Assembly: GCA_012797715.1 (NCBI GenBank)
Contig: JAAZOO010000094.1
Location: 1 to 5,817 of the forward strand
Length of the DNA: 5,817 nucleotides
Direction of reading: 5' to 3'
Source: Geobacteraceae bacterium
Lineage (GTDB): Bacteria > Desulfobacterota > Desulfuromonadia > Geobacterales > Geobacteraceae
How positions within the stretch are numbered: the first letter of the stretch is position 1; the number at the start of each line of letters is the position of its first letter. Below are positions 1 through 5,817 of this stretch, in pieces. The notes beneath the pieces are model-generated. The model saw only the letters and a list, made by a program, of their open reading frames with translations, did not search any database and was not told the DNA's origin. Both the position numbers and the translations under genes were made by a program.

Positions 1-560
1 AAGCCCCGGTCTCCCAGGAAACGATACCCCTCCCCGTATTCGCTCCGGTCGCTGTTGTCCCAGAGAATCACCCCGTCGGGAGTCAGGGAGTCCGGTGCGT
101 GGAAGGAGCAGCGCACCCGCTCCCGGCCGTCGAGAACCACCAGGTGGAAACGGTTGCGGTACGCGGCAACCGCGCGCGGGTAGCCATCGCCCCCTTCCAG
201 GGGAACATGGCGCAGGGTGACATTGGCGGGCATGCGCGGGGCCAGCTTTTCATACCACACCCGGTCGTGCTCAACCGACACCACTTCCCTGACCCGTCCG
301 GCCCACCACAGGGTGCTGGCGCCGCAGCCGTACTCGAAAACGGACATGCCGGCGTCCACCCGCGGGGTCAGGAACTCGATGGCCGGATAGGTGATCCAGG
401 GAAGGGGATTCCCCTCCGCATCCACGGGCATCTTTTCCCGGAAGCTCCGGAACCAGCCGTCTTCCCGGAGGGGACCGGCCTGGCGGAGCATGAACAGGGA
501 GTAGAGATCCAGTCTCTTGAGCAACGCCATGAGCGGAGCTTTCACTATTCTTCGTATCAC
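1..560 (-). CDS. Class I SAM-dependent methyltransferase, partial (C-terminus beyond left edge)
   Basis: The visible 186 residues fit a Rossmann-fold methyltransferase. A SAM-binding motif I (VFEYGCGAST, residues 74-83) is followed by an acidic residue ending strand 2 (SVEHD, E97), a strand-4 motif LVVLDGRER (D144) and VILWDNS (164-170). The last resembles the Methyltransf_24 type often found in glycan loci. I chose GTG at 560 as start: it overlaps the flippase stop as GTGA, and GAGG lies 5 bases upstream. The alternative ATG at 530 has no ribosome binding site and would remove ten residues. The frame is open to position 1, so the C-terminus is outside the window. It is last in the visible operon, after fcl and the flippase, so modification of a sugar or glycan is a fair inference. 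The acceptor cannot be read from the sequence. Confidence 0.85.
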   Translation of the reverse strand, partial: MIRRIVKAPLMALLKRLDLYSLFMLRQAGPLREDGWFRSFREKMPVDAEGNPLPWITYPAIEFLTPRVDAGMSVFEYGCGASTLWWAGRVREVVSVEHDRVWYEKLAPRMPANVTLRHVPLEGGDGYPRAVAAYRNRFHLVVLDGRERVRCSFHAPDSLTPDGVILWDNSDRSEYGEGYRFLGDRG

Positions 561-1891
561 CATATCCTCGGATAGAGCAGTGCCCGGGTCAGCATCATGC
601 CGGTCCTGCGGAGCGGGCGGTAGACAAAACAGGAGCCGTGGGCCGCGAACCAGTAGGCGACGCAGGAGGCGGCCACCGCGCCCATGCCGCCGTAGCGGGG
701 AATCAGGACCAGATTGAGGAGCACGTTCACGACGCACCCCAGGAAAACGGTCAGGAAATGGACCCGTGTCCAGTTCATTGCGGTCAGGAACGAGCTGCGG
801 GCAACGCCCAGATTGGGGAACAGCCCTGCCCAGATGAGCACGGCCAGCATGGGGCCGGCCGCCGCGTACGCCTCGCCGAAGAGGAGCTCCACCACCCATC
901 CCGCCAGGAAGGTGACAGGCACGGCAACCAGGTACGCCATGAGCGCCATGAGATTGTAGAGCTTCTGCAGCCTCCCGTAGAACAGCTCGTCGCTGATGGC
1001 GCGGGCTTCCACCACGCTGGGGAAAACGGACGAGACAACGGCCATGGGGATGAAGTACCAGACCTCGGCCAGGCGCACCGCCGCAGAATAGACTCCCACC
1101 TCCGCATCGCCGACCATGTCCCCGATCATGACCTGATCGATACGCATGTAGATCATGATGATCACGCTGGACAGGATCAGCGGCCAGCTGTCCCTGAGCA
1201 GATGCCGCGCCAGGCGGGAACTTGCGCGCCAGGCCGTGAGCCTTCCGCCCCTGACCCGATAGGCGAGCGCCATGCCCAGCGCCCCGAGCGCGATCTCGGC
1301 CGACCCGGCCCAGGCAAAGGCCGCAAGCGGCGCCTTGACCAGGATAAGGACGACCTTTACCAGGGTTATGCACAGAAAGGCCGAATTTTTTGCGTATACC
1401 GTAAACTTCGATTGGACCTGGGACTGAAACCAGAAATCGATGGTGTCAAACGCCTGGAATATCATGCCGGCCGCGGTAATTCCCACCAGCCAGTGGGCCG
1501 ACGTATCTCCGGGCCGCATCAGGAGAATTGTCACCACCGTCAGGCCGAGCGTTGCGGCGCCACCCGCCGCCTTGAGGACAAAGGCCGTGCCCAGGGTCTC
1601 ATCCCGGCAGCCGGGATCGCGCACGATATTGCGGACAACGATCCCGTCGAGACCGAGGTTGGCAAGCGCGGAAAACAGCGCGACAAACGCCCCGGCATAG
1701 CTCAGCAGCCCGAACCGGTCCGGGCCCAGGTAGCGGGCGACCCAGACCCCCACCAGCAGGCCCGCGCCCATCCGCACAACCTTGTCGGCAAAAAGCCAGC
1801 CGGTATTGCCGATGGCCTTCTGCAGGCCCGGCCGGCCTGCAATCCTGGTCCGGATGAACGGAGGGAGAAACCTGGTCCAGGCCGGATTCAT
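557..1891 (-). CDS. Wzx-type polysaccharide flippase (Polysacc_synt family)
   Basis: A 444-residue, strongly hydrophobic membrane protein with many predicted helices and short basic loops, the size usual for O-antigen/capsule flippases of the MOP superfamily. Family-like stretches are the N-terminal NTGWLFADKVVRMGAGLLVG with ARYLGPDRFGLLSYA just after it, LGLDGIVVRNIVRD, and the mid-protein IYMRIDQVMIGDMVGDAEVG followed by YSAAVRLAEVWYFIP. Such proteins move undecaprenyl-linked glycan units across the inner membrane. The start is ATG 1891, which overlaps the fcl stop as ATGA. The frame is open about 32 codons further upstream, but that part lies inside fcl and is shadow. The ribosome binding site is weak (GGGA within a small CGGG-ATA-CCCG inverted repeat just before the ATG), so translation probably depends on coupling to fcl. 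The substrate is unknown; a fucose-containing repeat unit is inferred from the neighbour. Confidence 0.94.
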   Translation of the reverse strand: MNPAWTRFLPPFIRTRIAGRPGLQKAIGNTGWLFADKVVRMGAGLLVGVWVARYLGPDRFGLLSYAGAFVALFSALANLGLDGIVVRNIVRDPGCRDETLGTAFVLKAAGGAATLGLTVVTILLMRPGDTSAHWLVGITAAGMIFQAFDTIDFWFQSQVQSKFTVYAKNSAFLCITLVKVVLILVKAPLAAFAWAGSAEIALGALGMALAYRVRGGRLTAWRASSRLARHLLRDSWPLILSSVIIMIYMRIDQVMIGDMVGDAEVGVYSAAVRLAEVWYFIPMAVVSSVFPSVVEARAISDELFYGRLQKLYNLMALMAYLVAVPVTFLAGWVVELLFGEAYAAAGPMLAVLIWAGLFPNLGVARSSFLTAMNWTRVHFLTVFLGCVVNVLLNLVLIPRYGGMGAVAASCVAYWFAAHGSCFVYRPLRRTGMMLTRALLYPRIW

Positions 1892-2847
1892 CGGGTATCC
1901 CGATACCACCGGTACACGGCGCGCACCCCCTCTTTGAGCCCGATGGAGTGCCGCCAGCCCAGGTCGTGCAGGCTGGAGACATCGCACACCTTGCGCGGGG
2001 TGCCGTCAGGCTTTGTTGAGTCGAAGGTCAGTTCACCGTCAAAACCGACCACCTCCCGGATGAGCAGCGCAAGGTCCCGTATGCTGACCTCCTCGCCGGA
2101 GCCGATGTTGATCAGGGCGGGTGATGGGTGGTGGGTGATGAGTGATGAATAGACATCCTCCGGCAGATTCATCAGAAAGAGGCACGCGGCCGCCAGATCG
2201 TCCACGTGGAGGAATTCCCGCAGCGGCGTGCCGCTCCCCCAAACGGTTACGGCGCCGGCGCCGCTCTTCTTGGCTTCGTGGAACTTGCGCAGGAGCGCCG
2301 GCAGCACGTGGGACGTTTCCAGGTCGAAGTTGTCTCCGGGTCCGTACAGGTTTGTCGGCATGGCGGCCAGGTAGCGGGTGCCGTACTGGCGGTTGCAGGA
2401 GCGGCACAGGGTGATGCCGGCGATCTTGGCAACGGCGTAGGCATCGTTGGTGGGCTCCAGGGGGCCGGTGAGCAGGTACTCCTCCTTCAGCGGCTGCGGC
2501 GCCAGCTTGGGATAGATGCAGGTGCTTCCAAGAAACAAAAGCCTCTTCACGCCCGTGACGCGGGCATGGTGAATCACGTTATTCTGAATCATCAGGTTAT
2601 CGTAGATAAAGTCAGCCGGGTAGGTGCTGTTGGCAACGATGCCGCCCACCTTTGCGGCGGCGAGGAAGACGTAGTCCGGCTGCTCCCCGGCGAAGAATGC
2701 GGCAACGGCCGCCTGGTTCCTCAGGTCCAGTTCGCCGCTGGTGCGGAGCACCAGGTTCGTGTACCCTTCCGCGGTGAGTTTCCTGACGATGGACGATCCC
2801 ACGAGGCCCCGGTGGCCGGCCACATATATTTTTGCATTCTTGTCCAT
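1888..2847 (-). CDS. fcl: GDP-L-fucose synthase (GDP-4-keto-6-deoxy-D-mannose 3,5-epimerase/4-reductase)
   Basis: This cytoplasmic NADPH-dependent SDR enzyme makes GDP-L-fucose from GDP-4-keto-6-deoxymannose. The 319 residues match the usual length of about 320. The nucleotide-binding loop is GHRGLVG (11-17). The catalytic triad is S108 (GSTCIYP), Y137 and K141 (YAVAK). C110 and H180 (ETSHVLP) correspond to the C109/H179 acid-base pair of the E. coli enzyme, shifted by one. The family motifs AAAKVGGI, PTNLYGP, REFLHVDDLA and SKPDGTPRK-like TKPDGTPRK are all present. The start is ATG 2847, with AGGG about 5 bases upstream; a longer in-frame start at 2892 would overlap the regulator. It begins 22 bases after the regulator stop and overlaps the flippase by 4 bases. 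The loop around VYSSLITHHPSPALI is encoded by a heptamer repeat, but all key residues are intact, so I expect an active enzyme. Its usual partner gmd is not in the window. Confidence 0.97.
   Translation of the reverse strand: MDKNAKIYVAGHRGLVGSSIVRKLTAEGYTNLVLRTSGELDLRNQAAVAAFFAGEQPDYVFLAAAKVGGIVANSTYPADFIYDNLMIQNNVIHHARVTGVKRLLFLGSTCIYPKLAPQPLKEEYLLTGPLEPTNDAYAVAKIAGITLCRSCNRQYGTRYLAAMPTNLYGPGDNFDLETSHVLPALLRKFHEAKKSGAGAVTVWGSGTPLREFLHVDDLAAACLFLMNLPEDVYSSLITHHPSPALINIGSGEEVSIRDLALLIREVVGFDGELTFDSTKPDGTPRKVCDVSSLHDLGWRHSIGLKEGVRAVYRWYRDTR
2122..2149. repeat. Four imperfect 7-bp tandem repeats inside fcl
   Basis: On the plus strand the units read tgatggg, tggtggg, tgatgag, tgatgaa, back to back, with a possible decayed fifth unit (gggcggg) just before. 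On the fcl coding strand they read CTCATCA/CCCACCA-like units and encode part of the loop YSSLITHHPSPA, which precedes the conserved INIGSG strand. Seven is not a multiple of three, so gain or loss of one unit would shift the fcl frame. Here the frame is intact. Confidence 0.75.
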
Positions 2848-2869
2848 GGTTTCCCTGTTCCCGTGCGGT

Positions 2870-3511
2870 CTACCGCGCATTCCCCGCGTCATGCACCGTC
2901 ACCCCGTTCCCGTGGCGCTGTCCCGTACCCGAGGAAACGCCGGCACGGAGAATCTCCCGTTCCTCGACCCCCCGGCGCCGCAGCTCCGCGGCAAGGAAAT
3001 CGCCTCTTTTGACCGATGTTATAACGATGCGGCTCCTCTCGCCCGTCACCCCCCGATCCAGGGACGAGACCCTGGTATCGAAAAAGCTCTCCCCTTCATG
3101 GTCGTCGTCCAGGACCGCCACGAGCTCCAGCCCGGTTTCCCGCAGGGAAAGGTAGGCTATCTCCGCCACCTCGTCCACGCCGCAGAAGGAAACGGAGCGG
3201 ACTCCCGACCCGTACAGGCGCCGGAAAAGGTCCAGGTAATCCTGGCGCGTTATCCGGTAGAGGCTGGTGAAGTAACTCAGGTGCTGGTAGGCAAGGCGGC
3301 TCTTCTCCGCAATCCCCTGGGGGGTGAGGAGGTAGCCGTAGCGGTTGCGGGGAAAGGAGGCAATCCGCACATACCCTTTGGCAACGAGGTTTTTCAGGTA
3401 GGAGTTGACCAGCCCCAGGGCGATGCCCAGGCGGCGGGACAGTTCCCGCTGGGAGAGCGTTTCCTCCGAGGCCAGCTCTGTCAGGAGAAGAAGCGAGCGG
3501 TAGGAATCCAT
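2870..3511 (-). CDS. Winged helix-turn-helix regulator with Rossmann-like C-terminal domain
   Basis: A soluble 213-residue protein. Residues 1-70 form a MarR-like winged helix: helix LSQRELSRRLG (19-29), recognition helix ALGLVNSYLKNLVAKG (31-46), and a wing containing RNRYGYLLTPQG (55-66). Residues about 104-190 look like an alpha/beta nucleotide- or ligand-binding fold (SVSFCGVDEVAEIAYLSL, then ELVAVLDDD), resembling CoA-binding or PglD-N-type domains. A basic, low-structure tail ends in TAG. The start is ATG 3511; only weak purine-rich sequence precedes it, and an in-frame GTG at 3535 is possible. It is first in the fcl-flippase-methyltransferase operon, so control of that glycan operon, perhaps with a sugar-nucleotide effector, is inferred. 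A promoter with an inverted repeat lies just upstream, which fits autoregulation. The DNA-binding call is strong; the C-terminal ligand is unknown. Confidence 0.87.
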   Translation of the reverse strand: MDSYRSLLLLTELASEETLSQRELSRRLGIALGLVNSYLKNLVAKGYVRIASFPRNRYGYLLTPQGIAEKSRLAYQHLSYFTSLYRITRQDYLDLFRRLYGSGVRSVSFCGVDEVAEIAYLSLRETGLELVAVLDDDHEGESFFDTRVSSLDRGVTGERSRIVITSVKRGDFLAAELRRRGVEEREILRAGVSSGTGQRHGNGVTVHDAGNAR

Positions 3512-3529
3512 GGTTTTTTCTTCGGCATC

Positions 3530-3544
3530 GTTCACTCCGTGAAC
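3530..3544. promoter_or_regulatory. Inverted repeat, candidate operator (GTTCAC-TCC-GTGAAC)
   Basis: A perfect dyad with 6-base arms and a 3-base centre. It lies 18 bases upstream of the regulator ATG and abuts or overlaps the predicted -10 element, covering the likely transcription start. That is a typical position for a repressor site. The nearest candidate binder is the winged-helix protein encoded directly downstream. Arms of this length can occur by chance, so binding is inference. Confidence 0.5.
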
Positions 3545-3571
3545 ATTACAGGAAGAACGGCTCCATGGCAA
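3543..3571 (-). promoter_or_regulatory. Candidate sigma70 promoter of the regulator/glycan operon
   Basis: On the minus strand TTGCCA (3571-3566) is followed after 17 bases by TAATGT (3548-3543). An overlapping TGTAAT (3550-3545) is closer to the -10 consensus but leaves only 15 bases of spacing. The predicted start falls inside the dyad at 3530-3544 and gives a leader of about 25 bases. The match is moderate, and no other promoter is evident before fcl. Confidence 0.45.
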
Positions 3572-3666
3572 TCGGTTTTTCACGGCAGGGCGTTCCGAAG
3601 CACGGGGAGCGGCGCACGAGACGGGATGTCTTGAAAGAACCGGAGTGCTGAAACGTATCTTTACTA

Positions 3667-3695
3667 TGGAATCTCATGAGATATCCTTCTATAAT
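3667..3695 (+). promoter_or_regulatory. Candidate promoter of the kinase operon (perfect TATAAT)
   Basis: A perfect -10 hexamer TATAAT at 3690-3695 lies in the locally AT-rich part of the divergent intergenic region. A weak -35-like TGGAAT (3667-3672) sits 17 bases upstream. Transcription would start near 3702 and leave an untranslated leader of about 115 bases before ATG 3819. I saw no clear hairpin or riboswitch in that leader. The poor -35 match suggests a weak or activator-dependent promoter. Confidence 0.45.
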
Positions 3696-3808
3696 GAGCA
3701 AAAAAATGGCGTACAGGGAACTTTCCAAGGGACGATTCGCGGGGTGTGCCCCCCATACCGCCATCAGCGCCGGACATTCCGGCCCACCTGACGTTTTCCT
3801 GCGGACAT

Positions 3809-3818
3809 GGAGGGGTGC
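3809..3818 (+). promoter_or_regulatory. Ribosome binding site that sets the kinase start at ATG 3819
   Basis: GGAGG at 3809-3813 lies 5 bases before ATG 3819. The other in-frame ATG at 3807 overlaps this site and has no upstream purine run, so the protein begins MKKGRLLF rather than MEGCMKKG. Confidence 0.75.
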
Positions 3819-4559
3819 ATGAAAAAGGGAAGGCTGCTTTTCCTGATTATTGCCCTGATAGGGGCGTGCTCTATCCTTTTCACCCTTTTCTACGGAAAAG
3901 CAAAGGACGCCGCCATACGGAAACTGAACGAGGAGCAGCTGATTCACGCGAAACAGGCGGCCCACGGCATAGAAGACTTTCTCGCCACATGGACCGGCAT
4001 CCTCGGCTCGCTGTCCACACTGCCCCCTATCATCCATGTCACCCCCGAGGGGAAAAAGTACCTCGATATCTTTCTCAAGGCCCATCAGGAACAGCTCCGC
4101 TCCCTGACGCGCGTCGACGAAAAGGGGATCATTCTCTATACGGTCCCCTTTTCCCAGTCCATAGGAGCGGACATCTCGAACCAGAAACACATACGGGAAA
4201 TTCTGAGGGAACACAAGCCCGTAGTCAGCGATGTCTTCCGAACCGTCCAGGGCTTTGAGGGGGTCGCGCTCCATGTGCCGGTTTTCGAGGGGAACGCGTT
4301 CAGGGGCACCCTCGCCGTGGTCATAGACTTCCAGAGCCTTGCCAGGCGGTACCTGGAAGTCATCAGGATAGGCGAAACCGGGTATGCCTGGGTGATAAGC
4401 CGGGACGGAACGGTGCTGTATACCCCGGTTCCCGGGCTTTCCGGAAGATCCGTCTTCGAAATTCTCGGGAGAATCCCGTCCCTCGCCCCCCTGGTGCGGG
4501 AGATGCTGAAGGGCCGCCAGGGGACGGCGGTCTACACCTTCGACAGAATCGCGGGGTAG
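3819..4559 (+). CDS. N-terminal fragment of the kinase: TM1 plus most of the Cache sensor
   Basis: This is the only part of the broken kinase gene with a strong ribosome binding site. It would give 246 residues: a membrane anchor (LLFLIIALIGACSILFTLF) and a periplasmic Cache sensor lacking its last strands, TM2 and any catalytic domain. If made, it would be an inner-membrane, periplasm-facing protein without kinase activity. It could be an unstable remnant or a truncated sensor. Cache domains commonly bind small organic acids or amino acids; no ligand can be named here. Confidence 0.55.
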   Translation: MKKGRLLFLIIALIGACSILFTLFYGKAKDAAIRKLNEEQLIHAKQAAHGIEDFLATWTGILGSLSTLPPIIHVTPEGKKYLDIFLKAHQEQLRSLTRVDEKGIILYTVPFSQSIGADISNQKHIREILREHKPVVSDVFRTVQGFEGVALHVPVFEGNAFRGTLAVVIDFQSLARRYLEVIRIGETGYAWVISRDGTVLYTPVPGLSGRSVFEILGRIPSLAPLVREMLKGRQGTAVYTFDRIAG

Positions 4560-4571
4560 AAGGTCGCTCCC

Positions 4572-4769
4572 GTGAAAAAACATGCGGTGTATCTCCCCAT
4601 CCCGATGGGGAATACCTTCTGGTCCATTGCCGTGGCATCCCCGGAAAAGGAGATGCTTTCATCCCTCTCCTCGTTCAGAAACAGGCTCATCATAATTATC
4701 GCGATACTGTTTGTGGGGGGCGTCCTGTTCTCCCTGCTTGCCACCAAAGCCTGGCTGATTGTGTCTTAA
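4572..4769 (+). pseudogene. Middle fragment of the kinase: end of Cache domain and TM2
   Basis: This open stretch between the two stops carries the distal Cache strand (NTFWSIAVASPEKE) and TM2 (LIIIIAILFVGGVLFSLLA). A GTG at 4572 with AAGG about 8 bases upstream could allow weak restart, giving a 65-residue single-helix peptide. It is far more likely part of the interrupted kinase than a gene in its own right. Confidence 0.4.
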
Positions 4770-4916
4770 GAGAAGACTCGCCGGCAGGCCGAGGAGGAAC
4801 TGCGCGCCCTCAATGAAACCCTCGACCAGAAAGTACGGGAAAGGACATCCGAACTGGAAGCGGCGAACCAGAGACTTAAGGAGCTGGACAGGCTCAAATC
4901 CACCTTCATTGCATCC

Positions 4917-5582
4917 ATGAGCCACGAGCTCAGGACCCCCCTCAATTCCATCATCGGCTTCACCGGCATCCTGCTCCAGGAACTGGCCGGCCCCCTGAAC
5001 GGGGAGCAGCGGAAGCAGCTGGCCATGGTGAAGAGCAGTTCCCGTCACCTGCTTCAACTGGTTACAGACATCATCTACCTGAGCAAGATCGAGGCAGGCA
5101 AGCTCGAGCCGTGCAGGGAACCCTTCGACGTGACGAAGGCCGTCCAGGAAGCCCTGGAGACCCTGCGCGTGACCGCGGATCGAAAGGCACTGGAGCTGAC
5201 ACTGGAAGCGCCGGAACACCTGACTCTGGAAAGCGATCCCAGGAGGGTACGGCAGATACTGGTCAATCTCATCGGCAATGCGGTCAAGTTCACGGAAAAG
5301 GGAGGGGTGGCCGTAACCGTAACGGAAGAAAACGGCGCCGTACGGATGGCAATCCGTGACAGCGGCCCCGGAATCAGGAGTGAAGACATGGGAAGGCTCT
5401 TCCAATTCTTCAGCCGGATACCCTCGAACGGAGGGCAGACACAGGAGGGAACGGGACTGGGGCTGTATCTTTCGAAAAAGATGGCGAATCTCCTCGGCGG
5501 CGACATCACCGCCGAAAGTGAATTCGGCACGGGAAGCGTATTCACCCTCACCCTGCCGCTGCGGAAAAGGGAGGTGCCGTGA
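4917..5582 (+). pseudogene. C-terminal fragment of the kinase: HisKA and HATPase core
   Basis: After the TAA at 4767 the frame stays open to the TGA at 5580. The first available start is ATG 4917, which lies two residues before the phosphoacceptor histidine, cuts into the first HisKA helix and has no ribosome binding site. Independent translation of a working kinase is therefore unlikely. The H, N, G1, F (LFQFFSR) and G2 boxes are intact, so decay must be recent or the stops are bypassed. Confidence 0.5.
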
Positions 5583-5773
5583 AGAGCATCCTGTTCGTGG
5601 GAAACAAGGGAAAGAGCAGGTATCTGATACGGGTCAGCACAGAAAAACCCGTCAATGGGGAAGCCATACCGAATGAGAGTGCCGCGTTCTTGCGAGGCGC
5701 TGCCGCGGCCGGAAGAACCATGCGCCATAATGGGAGGGGAACACACCATGAGAGTTCTCATCGTCGACGATAA
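5579..5773 (+). CDS. Small ORF coupled to the kinase, possible receiver-domain remnant
   Basis: A 64-codon ORF starts at GTG 5579, overlaps the kinase stop as GTGA, and has GGAGG 4 bases upstream, so initiation here is credible. Its start (KSILFVGNKGKSRYLIR) lines up with the start of the next gene (RVLIVDDNGDNLYLLES): the hydrophobic strand, G and YL positions agree, but the acidic pair is replaced by GN. After about 20 residues nothing receiver-like remains, and the end (THHESSHRRR) overlaps the start of the next gene out of frame. It may be the decayed 5' end of a response regulator, or a real small protein of unknown role. Confidence 0.4.
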   Translation: MKSILFVGNKGKSRYLIRVSTEKPVNGEAIPNESAAFLRGAAAAGRTMRHNGRGTHHESSHRRR

Positions 5774-5817
5774 CGGCGACAACCTGTACCTGCTGGAGAG
5801 CCTGCTCACGGGACACG
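5748..5817 (+). CDS. Response regulator receiver domain, partial (N-terminal 23 residues)
   Basis: The protein begins MRVLIVDDNGDNLYLLESLL, the first strand and helix of a CheY-like receiver, with the acidic pair D7-D8 that binds the metal ion. The phosphoacceptor aspartate and any output domain lie beyond the right edge. ATG 5748 has GGAGG at 5733-5737, about 10 bases upstream. It follows the histidine kinase on the same strand, so it is the likely cognate partner. The output domain cannot be told from this window. Confidence 0.85.
   Translation, partial: MRVLIVDDNGDNLYLLESLLTGH

Larger units (their letters stand above)
3819..5582 (+). pseudogene. Cache-domain sensor histidine kinase interrupted by two in-frame stops
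   Basis: Read through, this is one 587-codon frame. TM1 is at about 5-25. A periplasmic Cache sensor spans about 30-280, with VDEKGIILYT and GETGYAWVISRDGTVLYTPV as typical Cache strands. TM2 is at about 290-308, followed by a coiled coil (about 320-360) with no HAMP domain. The HisKA H-box is SHELRTPLN (phosphoacceptor H369). The HATPase domain has N-box NLIGNAVKF (N487), G1 DSGPGI (514-519) and G2 GTGLGL (544-549). Codon 247 is TAG (4557-4559) and codon 317 is TAA (4767-4769). All parts stay in one frame, so these are substitutions, not indels. Both sites could derive from Glu codons by one G-to-T change. The kinase half has no good restart site, so signalling is probably lost unless the stops are read through or are sequencing errors. 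The next genes suggest a former kinase/response-regulator operon. Confidence 0.85.

Noticed and set aside
99..575. Plus-strand open frame of 158 codons
   Set aside because: It is the complement of the methyltransferase gene, whose SAM-binding motifs are clear on the minus strand.
638..2152. A 504-codon plus-strand open frame antisense to the flippase and fcl
   Set aside because: It is rich in His, Gln, Arg and Gly with no recognisable domain, and lies opposite two clear family members. Long antisense frames are expected in GC-rich genes.
2206..3634. Two long plus-strand open frames (2206-3012 and 2741-3634)
   Set aside because: They are shadows of fcl and of the regulator. They show no domain and have no convincing ribosome binding site.
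3694..3822. A 42-codon plus-strand ORF starting MSKKMAYREL and ending in an ATGA overlap with the kinase start
   Set aside because: Its ATG lies within the predicted -10 hexamer (TATAATG), so the transcript would begin downstream of it, and it has no ribosome binding site. The overlap is noted, but a coding role is unsupported.
4557..4559. TAG as a pyrrolysine or otherwise recoded codon
   Set aside because: A second, different stop (TAA) interrupts the same gene, and TAG ends the adjacent regulator. No pyl gene is in the window, and histidine kinases have no known need for recoding.
3546..4583. A 345-codon minus-strand open frame opposite the kinase sensor region
   Set aside because: The opposite strand encodes an evident Cache domain with a signal-anchor helix. 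This frame has no membrane or catalytic pattern, and only its last 43 codons lie in non-coding DNA.
5583..5747. Terminator or attenuator between kinase and response regulator
   Set aside because: I saw no stable GC hairpin followed by a U-run in this interval.
4659..5809. Minus-strand open frames opposite the kinase core (4659-5405 and 5075-5809)
   Set aside because: The plus strand carries intact H, N, G1 and G2 boxes; these are antisense shadows.

Overview
The window is GC-rich, densely packed bacterial DNA. It holds two divergent gene blocks around an intergenic region near 3545-3818. Gene style and content suggest a Gram-negative bacterium, perhaps Geobacter/Desulfuromonadota-like: a surface-polysaccharide locus next to a Cache-domain histidine kinase and response regulator. 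That taxonomic guess is inference; no rRNA or tRNA gene is present to test it.

Left block (minus strand, read from 3511 down to 1): a winged-helix regulator with a Rossmann-like C-terminal half, GDP-L-fucose synthase (fcl), a Wzx-type polysaccharide flippase, and a class I SAM-dependent methyltransferase cut by the left window edge. The genes are tightly linked: a 22-base gap, then an ATGA overlap, then a GTGA overlap. They look like one operon for making and exporting a fucose-containing surface glycan. A promoter-like sequence and a perfect 6-3-6 inverted repeat lie just upstream of the regulator, which suggests autoregulation. A run of four heptamer repeats lies inside fcl without breaking it.

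Right block (plus strand, from 3819 to the end): a membrane-bound sensor histidine kinase (Cache sensor, TM helix, coiled coil, HisKA, HATPase) whose single reading frame is interrupted by two in-frame stop codons, TAG at 4557 and TAA at 4767. There is no frameshift, and every kinase motif downstream is intact. The kinase stop overlaps a small GTG-started ORF of 64 codons with a strong ribosome binding site and faint similarity to the start of a receiver domain. The first 23 codons of a true response regulator follow and run off the right edge.

The most notable points are the doubly interrupted kinase, the possible decayed receiver remnant between kinase and regulator, the operator-like dyad at the regulator promoter, and the heptamer repeat inside fcl. 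I saw no CRISPR array, insertion sequence, RNA gene or convincing rho-independent terminator.
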